Assembly (NCBI GenBank): GCA_050694215.1
Contig: JBOGXB010000044.1
Location: 1 to 17,134 of the forward strand
Origin: JBOGXB01 sp050694215
GTDB taxonomy: Bacteria; Actinomycetota; CADDZG01; WHSQ01
Direction: 5' to 3'
Length of the DNA: 17,134 nt
The notes below the pieces were generated by a model, which saw only the letters and a program-made list of their open reading frames with translations, ran no database searches and was not told where the DNA came from. The translations under genes and the position numbers were made by a program. Of the stretch, positions 1 to 5,987 are shown piece by piece (the stretch's first letter is position 1; every line of letters begins with the position of its first letter).

Positions 1-90
1 TGGTTACCCAGCAGTGGCTTCTCGCTCGACTTGCATGTATTAAGCACGCCGCCAGCGTTCGTCCTGAGCCAGGATCAAACTCTCCGTAGA
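1..90 (-). rRNA. rrs: 16S ribosomal RNA, 5' end only (partial)
   Basis: The reverse complement contains the universal 16S 5' signature AGAGTTTGATCCTGGCTCAG (64-83), followed by the conserved GACGAACGCTGGCGGCGTGC block and the TACATGCAAGTCGA block. Setting AGAGTTTG to E. coli position 8 puts the mature 5' end near base 90. Only about the first 90 nt of the small-subunit rRNA are here; the rest lies to the left of the window. The wording is compatible with Actinobacteria but too short for reliable placement. The gene is co-directional with tyrS and preceded by its own promoter and leader. Confidence 0.97.
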
Positions 91-170
91 GAATTTGAAA
101 CTCAGCGAACGCTCTCAGATCCGAGGATCCAAAGGCGCTTGCCGGATTCATTTCGTACGTTCCGTCGAAG

Positions 171-245
171 ACTCTTCAAAGAAGAGTTCCAACGAGGGTC
201 CACTGATTTCCGATCGAAGCATCTCGCCGTTTCGGGCGAGGCTTC
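171..245 (-). other. Two strong hairpins in the 16S leader
   Basis: Hairpin one is a perfect 7-bp inverted repeat ACTCTTC/GAAGAGT with a 3-nt loop (171-187). Hairpin two (216-245) pairs GAAGC with GCTTC and CTCGCC with GGCGAG around a 6-nt loop, with a 2-nt bulge. Both lie between the boxA-like element and mature 16S, where pre-rRNA processing structures usually occur. Neither is followed by a U tract, so they are not terminators. Confidence 0.6.
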
Positions 246-260
246 TCCCGGCAGGCACAC

Positions 261-275
261 TGTTCAGTTCTCAAG
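261..275 (-). promoter_or_regulatory. boxA-like rRNA antitermination element
   Basis: The minus strand reads CTTGAGAACTGAACA. It closely resembles the TTGAGAACT-type boxA elements in rRNA leaders and spacers of Gram-positive bacteria, where Nus factors bind the nascent RNA to prevent early termination. It lies about 170 nt upstream of 16S, as expected. The match is by eye only. Confidence 0.6.
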
Positions 276-302
276 GAGCGTCCCTCCCGCTTGCTAGAGG
301 GC

Positions 303-333
303 AAACAAAAACGCCGGGCTAAAAGCACCGGCG
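303..333 (-). terminator. Terminator-like hairpin inside the rRNA leader
   Basis: On the minus strand CGCCGG-T-GC pairs with GCCCGGCG (8 bp with one bulged T) around a TTTTA loop, followed at once by TTTTTGTTT. This is the classic form of an intrinsic terminator. It lies between the promoter at 461-489 and the boxA-like element at 261-275, so it would stop transcripts before 16S unless it is overridden. A 7-nt segment at 419-425 (CACCGGC on the minus strand) is complementary to GCCGGTG in the left arm and could form an alternative antiterminator. Confidence 0.6.
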
Positions 334-460
334 AGCCGCAGAGAGCAACCTGGTCTTGCTGATCAGGTGCCGATAGGCGACTCCTCCAGTCTTTTAGGAG
401 CACGCCGCTGGCTGGAGGGCCGGTGGCGTGCATGCCAACGTTCTGCCGTAGAGCCTTTGT

Positions 461-489
461 AATTTACCAGCCTACGACGACGGTAGCAA
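461..489 (-). promoter_or_regulatory. Probable rRNA operon promoter
   Basis: On the minus strand a -35 hexamer TTGCTA (484-489) and a -10 hexamer TAAATT (461-466) are separated by exactly 17 bp. It points toward 16S, with a predicted start of transcription around 454. It is the best sigma-70-type promoter seen in the window. It lies about 70 nt beyond the tyrS stop codon, so rRNA can be transcribed independently of tyrS. Confidence 0.7.
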
Positions 490-532
490 CCTTGAACTTG
501 CCGGCTCGATTCCGCCGTTCGGGCCGCTCAGG

Positions 533-544
533 CCGTCATGACGG
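533..544. other. 12-bp perfect palindrome between tyrS and the rRNA promoter
   Basis: CCGTCATGACGG is a perfect dyad about 45 bp upstream of the -35 box of the rRNA promoter and 16 bp beyond the tyrS stop. It is flanked by GGCC on both sides. It has no U tract, so it is a poor terminator candidate. It could be a protein-binding site or chance in GC-rich DNA. Confidence 0.3.
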
Positions 545-559
545 GGCCGTGAGCCTGGG

Positions 560-1768
560 TCAGCGCGTGATGCGCACGAAGCGGCGCTTACCCACCTGGA
601 GCACCGCGCCAACCAGGGACTCGGCTTCGACTTCCTCGGCCGCGACCTGCTCGCCGCCGATCCTGACCCCGCCCTGGGCGATGAGCCGGCGCGCCTCGCC
701 CCGCGACGACGCGAGGCCGAGGTCGGCCAGGAGCCGCGGCAGGTTGACCGCGCCCTCCTCCACTGCGTACGTCGGCAGGCTCGCATCGGGCACGTCCTCG
801 GGCGCCCTGTGCTGCTTGAACTGGCGGTCGAAGGCTTCCTCGGCTGCCTCCGACGCCTCCGCCCCGTGATACATCTCGACCACCCGGCGAGCCATGCGCC
901 GCTTCGCCGCGCCGGCCGCAGGGCCCCCCTTGGCCACGGCGGCCTCGAGCTCGGCCAGGCCCCCATCGTCGAAGTCGCCCGCCAGCAGCCCATACCGCAC
1001 GACGAGGGAGTCCGGAATGCTCATGAGCTGCCCGAACATCACGTCCGGCTTCTCGTGCACCGAGATGTAGTTGTTGAGCGACTGCGACATCTTCTGAACG
1101 CCGTCGAGGCCCTCAAGCAAGGGAAGCGTCAGACAGATCTGGGCCGGCTGGTCGTACGCCCGTTGGAGATCGCGCGCGACGAGCAGGTTGAAGAGCTGGT
1201 CTGTGCCCCCGAGCTCGACGTCCGCTCTCACCGCGACGGAGTCGTACCCCTGCATCACGGGGTACATCAACTCAACCAGCGAGATCGGGCGGTTGGCCGA
1301 GTACCGCTTTGAGAAGTCCTCGCGCTCGAGCATCTGGGCAACGGTGAGATGCGAGGTCAGCCGCAAGATGTCGCCGAAGTCGAGGGGCTCGAGCCATTCG
1401 GAGTTGTAGCGGACCTCGAGGTTGTCCTCCGACACGATGTCCGTCAGCGAGTCGAGGCAGGACCGGGCGTACTCCTGCACGGCGTCGATCGACAGCTGCG
1501 GGCGGGTCTGGGACTTCCCGGAGGGATCCCCGATCCGGGCCGTGAAATCGCCGAGGATCAACACGGCGGTATGGCCGGCCTCCTGGAACTCGCGCAGCTT
1601 CCGCAGTGGAACCGCCCATCCAAGGGTCACGTCTGGAGTGGTGGGGTCGACCCCAAGCTTCACCCGCAGGGGCCGGCCCAGGTTCAGCCTCTCCTCGAGC
1701 TCCTCGATGCGGACGACGTGCTCGGCCCGCCTGATCAGCGGCTCCAGGTCCTCAAGGGAGTGCGTCAT
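560..1768 (-). CDS. tyrS: Tyrosyl-tRNA synthetase with divergent HIGH motif
   Basis: This class I synthetase charges tRNA-Tyr with tyrosine. The protein has 402 aa, a normal length. It belongs to the TyrRS type with IGDPSG (79-84), MYPVMQGYDSVAV (168-180) and a VELGGTDQLFNLL block (184-196). The KMSKS loop is present as KMSQS (226-230), and a C-terminal S4 RNA-binding domain lies near 335-380. The HIGH signature is abnormal: the segment is T48-L-G-W51, so both histidines are replaced. The usual DPT before it is kept (41-43). The ATG at 1768 has no clear Shine-Dalgarno sequence; a TAGCAT box lies 9 nt upstream. It is followed by the rRNA promoter and is divergent from the penicillin-binding protein gene. 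Identity is secure; only the catalytic motif is odd. Confidence 0.96.
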   Translation of the reverse strand: MTHSLEDLEPLIRRAEHVVRIEELEERLNLGRPLRVKLGVDPTTPDVTLGWAVPLRKLREFQEAGHTAVLILGDFTARIGDPSGKSQTRPQLSIDAVQEYARSCLDSLTDIVSEDNLEVRYNSEWLEPLDFGDILRLTSHLTVAQMLEREDFSKRYSANRPISLVELMYPVMQGYDSVAVRADVELGGTDQLFNLLVARDLQRAYDQPAQICLTLPLLEGLDGVQKMSQSLNNYISVHEKPDVMFGQLMSIPDSLVVRYGLLAGDFDDGGLAELEAAVAKGGPAAGAAKRRMARRVVEMYHGAEASEAAEEAFDRQFKQHRAPEDVPDASLPTYAVEEGAVNLPRLLADLGLASSRGEARRLIAQGGVRIGGEQVAAEEVEAESLVGAVLQVGKRRFVRITR

Positions 1769-1777
1769 GGCGTCGAG

Positions 1778-1783
1778 ATGCTA
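1778..1783 (-). promoter_or_regulatory. Possible -10 box of tyrS (leaderless-type start)
   Basis: The minus strand reads TAGCAT, matching TANNNT, with 9 nt between it and the tyrS ATG. No convincing -35 hexamer is seen, and no Shine-Dalgarno sequence precedes the ATG. Transcription could begin at or next to the start codon. Confidence 0.3.
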
Positions 1784-1835
1784 GTTGCTCGCGCCCCTAC
1801 GGCGCATGGGGCAGAAAAGCTCGTCGCCAGGTCTC

Positions 1836-1864
1836 TTCGTTTGGGGGATTCACGTCGGTAAGAT
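1836..1864 (+). promoter_or_regulatory. Possible promoter of the penicillin-binding protein gene
   Basis: TTCGTT (1836-1841) and TAAGAT (1859-1864) are spaced by 17 bp. The -10 box is good and the -35 weak. Transcription would start around 1871, just before the ATG at 1875. That would favour the second ATG and an almost leaderless mRNA over the ATG at 1863, which overlaps the -10 box. Confidence 0.35.
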
Positions 1865-4436
1865 GAGCCAAACCATGGATTCACTAATTCGCAAGGTCCC
1901 CGCCCTGTGCCTCGCGCTCGCTCTGCTGATGGCGTCGTGCACCGAGCTCGCGGACCAGTTGACCAATCTGCCCGAGCTGAAGCGGTCCGACCTTCGCTTC
2001 AGGCTGGCTCAGTCGTCCAAGATCTACGATTCCGACGGCGGCCAGATCACGACCCTCCACGAGACCGAGAACCGCACCATCATCCCGCTGCGTCGGATGC
2101 CCAGGCATCTCAAGCAAGCCGTCATCGCCATCGAGGACGAGCGCTTCTTCGAGCACCGAGGGGTGGACTTCCGGGCGGTGCTCAGGGCTCTCCTCTCCAA
2201 CGTCACGTCCGGCTCCATCAGGGAGGGCGGTTCGACGATCACCCAGCAGTACGTCAAGAACGTGATCATCGCTCCGGGCACGACGGCCGAGCGCACCCTC
2301 GAGCGCAAGATAATCGAAGCTGCCCTGTCCCGGCAGATCGAGCGTCGTCTGTCGAAGAGGGAGATCCTCCAGCGCTACCTCAACACGGTCTACTTCGGAG
2401 AGGGCGCGTATGGCGTCCAGGAGGCCGCGCTTACCTTCTACGGGGTGCCCGCGGCGAAGCTCAGACTGTGGCAGTCGGCGATGCTCGCAGGGCTCATCCG
2501 CTCACCCGACGAGTACAACCCTTACCAGCATCCAGAGGTGGCCAAGCAGCGCCGCAACACCGTGCTGACGAAGATGATGGAGTTGGGCTGGGCGGGGGAA
2601 ACGCCCGTCCGCAACGGGATGAGCCGGAAGCTGAGGCTTCAGCAGATCCCGGCGAACAACCATTACCCGGCCCCCTATTTCGTCGACTATGTGAAGCGTC
2701 TAATCACCTTCGACCCCCGCTTCAAAGCCATCGGGAGATCCGTCGCGCAGCGCACGAAGCGCCTTTTCCAGGGAGGTCTGCGTATCCACACGACCGTGGA
2801 CCTCAGCATGCAGGCCGCGGCCGAGGACGCAGCGCGGCGCATCCTTCCCTTCCGGGCCGACCCTCACGCGTCCGTCGTCGCCATCGCGCCGCGGACCGGC
2901 CACGTGAAGGCGATGGTCGGAGGCCGTGACTTCTTCGCCAGGCGCAAGCGGGACCCCTTCTCGAAGCTGAATCTTGCGATCGCAGCCGAGCCGGGGCTCG
3001 GATGCGTCCACGTCAAGGGGAAGAGGAGGTGCCAGAACCGCGCTCCCGGTACCGGACGGCAAGCCGGCTCTGCGTTCAAGATCTTCGCCCTTGCGGCCGC
3101 GATCGAGGAGGGCATTCCCCTATCGAAGACGTACAAGGCGGGGTCCCAGATCGTCTTTCCCGGCCTCGACAACGGTGGTCCATACCTCGTGCGCAACTAC
3201 GAGGGCGGCAACTTCGGCAACAAGCTGTCGCTTCTCGAGGCAACGGTCAACTCGGTCAACGTCGTCTACGCGCAGGTCATGATCAACGACGTCGGCGAGG
3301 AGGACGTCGTTGAGATGGCCGAACGTATGGGGATACGAACGCCGCTTCTCCCGGTCCCGTCGGCGGTGCTCGGCGCGAACGAAGTGAACCCGCTCGACAT
3401 GGCGTCCGCCTTCGGCACCCTCGCCACCAACGGCATGCATCACTCTCCGGTTGCGGTGACCAGGATCGTCGGCCCCGACGGGCGCGTCCTCTACAAGGAC
3501 AAGTCCGAAGGCGATCAGGTGTTGGAGGCCGGGGCTGCCTACCTCGCGACCGACGCTCTCCAGCAGGTCATGATCCGGGGCACCGGGACGCGCGCCCAGA
3601 TCGGCCGTCCAGCCGCAGGCAAGACGGGGACCGCGCAGGAGTATCGCGACGCGTGGTTCGTCGGTTACACGCCGGATCTCGTCGCCTCCGTTTGGGTCGG
3701 CTATCCCGAGGGCCAGATCGAGATGAAGCCGAGCTGTCTGGGCTCGTCGAATGCCTGCAGGGCCACGCGCACGATCACCTCTGGGGGAGTCACAGGGGGA
3801 TCCTTCCCGGCGATGATCTGGCAGGCCTTCATGTCGCGGGCTGTGGCAGGAACGCCGACGGCCTCCTTCTCCGTCCCCAACATCAGCCTCGTCACCGTAA
3901 CGATCGACACCCGTTCCGGCTGTCTGGCCGGCAGGCTCACGCCGCCCCAGTACCGAGCGCCGTCGCAGTTCGCCAGCGGGGCCGAGCCGAAGAAGACGTG
4001 CCACGTCGCCGGAGACGGAGTCAAGGTCCCCGGCGTCGTCGGGATCTCCATAGATGAGGCCAAGGCGATCCTGCAACGCGCAGGCTTCAGCGTCTCGACC
4101 CGGGCAGAGCCCACGAACAGCTACCGGCCGGGCATCGTAGTCGGGCAGACACCCGACGCCGGAAAGCGCGCGGCGGAGGGAGCAACCGTCACGCTTGCCG
4201 TGTCCACCCGCGACGGGAGCAAGTCGGCCACCGTGCCGAACGTGCTCGGCTTTACGCGCGCGGCCGCCGAATCCACGATCCGCAACGCCGGCTACAAGGT
4301 GGCGGTGATCATGGAAGCCGAGTCCAATAAGCAATCCGCGAACAAGCGCAGGGGACGCGTCTGGGGGCAATCGCCCGCAGGCGGGAAGAGCGCCAGGAGG
4401 GGCTCGACGGTAACGATCTGGGTCAACCCCCGCTAG
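1863..4436 (+). CDS. Class A penicillin-binding protein with two PASTA domains
   Basis: This bifunctional enzyme polymerises lipid II glycan strands and cross-links peptides at the outer face of the membrane. From the ATG at 1863 it has 857 aa. The GT51 domain shows EDERFFEHRG (catalytic Glu91), GGSTITQQ (122-129) and the LNTVYFGEGAYG segment. The transpeptidase has S403-A-F-K406, S464-V-N466 and K587-T-G-T. Two PASTA domains, which bind muropeptides or beta-lactams in other proteins, lie near 720-783 and 788-857. The N terminus has a short hydrophobic stretch ending in LLMASC, which looks like a lipobox rather than a plain membrane anchor. Three pairs of cysteines lie in extracytoplasmic parts. 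The start is uncertain: ATG 1863 or 1875, neither with a good ribosome site. It is flanked by tyrS (divergent) and the DNA glycosylase gene (convergent, sharing stop bases). Confidence 0.95.
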   Translation: MSQTMDSLIRKVPALCLALALLMASCTELADQLTNLPELKRSDLRFRLAQSSKIYDSDGGQITTLHETENRTIIPLRRMPRHLKQAVIAIEDERFFEHRGVDFRAVLRALLSNVTSGSIREGGSTITQQYVKNVIIAPGTTAERTLERKIIEAALSRQIERRLSKREILQRYLNTVYFGEGAYGVQEAALTFYGVPAAKLRLWQSAMLAGLIRSPDEYNPYQHPEVAKQRRNTVLTKMMELGWAGETPVRNGMSRKLRLQQIPANNHYPAPYFVDYVKRLITFDPRFKAIGRSVAQRTKRLFQGGLRIHTTVDLSMQAAAEDAARRILPFRADPHASVVAIAPRTGHVKAMVGGRDFFARRKRDPFSKLNLAIAAEPGLGCVHVKGKRRCQNRAPGTGRQAGSAFKIFALAAAIEEGIPLSKTYKAGSQIVFPGLDNGGPYLVRNYEGGNFGNKLSLLEATVNSVNVVYAQVMINDVGEEDVVEMAERMGIRTPLLPVPSAVLGANEVNPLDMASAFGTLATNGMHHSPVAVTRIVGPDGRVLYKDKSEGDQVLEAGAAYLATDALQQVMIRGTGTRAQIGRPAAGKTGTAQEYRDAWFVGYTPDLVASVWVGYPEGQIEMKPSCLGSSNACRATRTITSGGVTGGSFPAMIWQAFMSRAVAGTPTASFSVPNISLVTVTIDTRSGCLAGRLTPPQYRAPSQFASGAEPKKTCHVAGDGVKVPGVVGISIDEAKAILQRAGFSVSTRAEPTNSYRPGIVVGQTPDAGKRAAEGATVTLAVSTRDGSKSATVPNVLGFTRAAAESTIRNAGYKVAVIMEAESNKQSANKRRGRVWGQSPAGGKSARRGSTVTIWVNPR

Positions 4437-5059
4437 CCTCCCGGCCGGCGGCGGGATGCGTAGGGGTTGCCGGGCACCACGAAGCGCCACGGGATCTCGT
4501 CTCCCCGGCCCTGCGCCAGTCCGACCCTCACCGTCTGAGCGATCTCGGCCGCCCGGTACGACTCCGTCTCGTCGTCCTCGGCGCACCAGAAGCTGCCACC
4601 GCGCAGCAGCGACGCCCCGTCGTGCGTCCTCCCGATCGCCATCGCCTGAGCGAGCCGCGCCGGGCCCGCGGCGATCAGCCGGTCGTCCGGGACCCTTCCC
4701 CGCAGTGCCCTCATGACCTCTCTTCCGATGACGGGTTCGCCTGCACGCAGCAGCACCGCCTCGCACACACCCTTCTGAGCGCAGACGACGTTCGCGCACC
4801 AGTGCATCCCGTACGTGAAGTACACGTACAACCGGCCGGGGGGACCAAACATCGTGCGCGTACGCGGGGTCATTCCCCCGTAGCCATGAGAGCCGGGATC
4901 GATCGGACCGCGGTACGCCTCAGCCTCGACGAGGCGGACGCCCACGCGACCTCTCTCCGTCTCGTGAAGGAAGAGGCAACCGATCAGGTCTCGCGCCACG
5001 GCAAGGGCGTCGCGCGCGTAAAAGGGCTTCGTCAAGCGACGTACGGAGGTTGTGATCAC
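4433..5059 (-). CDS. mpg: 3-methyladenine DNA glycosylase (AAG/MPG family)
   Basis: This base-excision repair enzyme removes 3-methyladenine and other alkylated purines from DNA. The GTG start at 5059 gives 208 aa, a normal length for the bacterial family. The VEAEAY motif matches human AAG VETEAY, so Glu47 is the likely catalytic base and Tyr49 the intercalating-loop tyrosine. GSHGYGG, TPRTRTMFG and YVYFTYGMHWCANVV follow in family order. The GTG overlaps the argF stop in the tetranucleotide GTGA, which fixes the start and implies translational coupling. The longer open frame back to 5437 only runs antisense-style through argF codons and was ignored. The stop overlaps that of the convergent penicillin-binding protein gene within CTAG. 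Confidence 0.94.
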   Translation of the reverse strand: MITTSVRRLTKPFYARDALAVARDLIGCLFLHETERGRVGVRLVEAEAYRGPIDPGSHGYGGMTPRTRTMFGPPGRLYVYFTYGMHWCANVVCAQKGVCEAVLLRAGEPVIGREVMRALRGRVPDDRLIAAGPARLAQAMAIGRTHDGASLLRGGSFWCAEDDETESYRAAEIAQTVRVGLAQGRGDEIPWRFVVPGNPYASRRRPGG

Positions 5060-5973
5060 GCCAGGAGGAATGCGAGCAGCGCTTTCTGCGAATGCAGACG
5101 GTTCTCCGCCTGGTCCCACACCACCGAGCGCGGCCCGTCGATCACCTCGTCCGTGATCTCCATCCCTCGGTGAGCGGGCAGGCAGTGCATCACGATGGCG
5201 TCGTCGGCGGCCATGTCCAAGACCTCCGAGTTGAGTTGGTAACGACCGAACACCTTCTCGCGCGCCTCCGCCTCTTCTTCCTGGCCCATGCTCGCCCACA
5301 CGTCGGTATAGAGAACCCGTGCGCCGACCGCCGCCTCCGCAACCACGTCGGTAACCGTCACTCGGCCCCCGCTCCCGGCCGCGATGGCGCTGCTGCGCTC
5401 GGTGACCGTTGGGTCGGGCCGATATTCGGATGGGCACGCCACGCGCACGTCCATGCCGAGCTTGGCTCCTCCCAACATGAGCGCGTGGGCCACGTTGTTG
5501 CCGTCACCGAGATAGGCGAACGCGAGCCCCTCGAGGGGGCCGAGATGGTCTGTGACCGTCTGGAGGTCGGCGAGACACTGACAGGGATGTTCGTGGTCGC
5601 TGAGGGCATTGACCACCGGCACGGACGCTGCGCCGGCCAGCCGCTCGAGCCGTTCCTGGCCGAATGTTCGCACGACGATGGCATCGACGTAACGCGACAG
5701 GACCCTCCCCGTGTCCTCGATGGTCTCCCCGCGGCCGAGTTGGAGCTCGTCCGATCGCAGAACGATCGCGTGACCACCCATCGTGGAGACGGCGGCCTCG
5801 AATGAGACGCGGGTGCGCGTCGACGGTTTCTCGAAGACCAGCGCCACCTGTTTACCGTCAAGCTTTGTCGACCATCTTGCCGTTCCCGCCTTCGACTTAC
5901 TTGCGCGGTCGAGCAGGTCGGTCAGCTCCTCCGCCGTGACGTCGTCGAGCGAGAGGAAATCGCGCTCCGGCAT
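5056..5973 (-). CDS. argF: Ornithine carbamoyltransferase
   Basis: It converts ornithine and carbamoyl phosphate to citrulline in arginine synthesis (cytosol, usually a trimer). The 305-aa protein is a normal anabolic length. It has the carbamoyl-phosphate motif STRTR (51-55), HPCQ (129-132), DVWASMGQE (224-232) and the ornithine-site HCLP (263-266). The ATG at 5973 follows AGGAGGTGAG, one of the strongest ribosome sites in the window, so the start is well supported. It lies 14 nt after pheT and overlaps the glycosylase start. In Mycobacterium and Streptomyces a full arg cluster follows pheT; here only argF remains and no argR is present. It could be called the catabolic form, but sequence alone does not decide this. 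Confidence 0.96.
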   Translation of the reverse strand: MPERDFLSLDDVTAEELTDLLDRASKSKAGTARWSTKLDGKQVALVFEKPSTRTRVSFEAAVSTMGGHAIVLRSDELQLGRGETIEDTGRVLSRYVDAIVVRTFGQERLERLAGAASVPVVNALSDHEHPCQCLADLQTVTDHLGPLEGLAFAYLGDGNNVAHALMLGGAKLGMDVRVACPSEYRPDPTVTERSSAIAAGSGGRVTVTDVVAEAAVGARVLYTDVWASMGQEEEAEAREKVFGRYQLNSEVLDMAADDAIVMHCLPAHRGMEITDEVIDGPRSVVWDQAENRLHSQKALLAFLLA

Positions 5974-5987
5974 CTCACCTCCTGGTG

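Larger units (their letters stand above)
91..454 (-). other. Structured leader of the rRNA operon
   Basis: This stretch, read on the minus strand, lies between the predicted start of transcription (about 454) and mature 16S. It holds no credible protein gene. In transcript order it contains a 7-bp hairpin (383-418, arms CCTCCAG/CTGGAGG), a 5-bp ACCTG/CAGGT hairpin, a terminator-like hairpin with a U tract (303-333), a boxA-like element (261-275), and two strong hairpins (216-245 and 171-187). The last two are plausible parts of the precursor processed by RNases, but the partner strand downstream of 16S is outside the window. The structure is seen in the sequence; the functions are inferred. 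Confidence 0.7.

Noticed and set aside
320..348. Second rRNA promoter with TTGCTC at 343-348, sharing AGGTTGCT with the first
   Set aside because: The -10 position 17 bp away reads CTTTTA inside the terminator loop, a poor match. Not strong enough to list.
31..433. Small open frames on both strands in the 16S end and leader
   Set aside because: They overlap rRNA and structured leader, have no ribosome sites and no recognisable protein features.
3120..4799. 559-codon open frame antisense to the penicillin-binding protein gene and running into the glycosylase gene
   Set aside because: It mirrors the codon pattern of the real gene in GC-rich DNA, shows no known motif, and the plus-strand protein has all catalytic motifs.
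5060..5437. Upstream extension of the glycosylase frame inside argF
   Set aside because: The translation is Arg/Gly-rich shadow sequence, and the GTG at 5059 overlapping the argF stop gives the normal family length.
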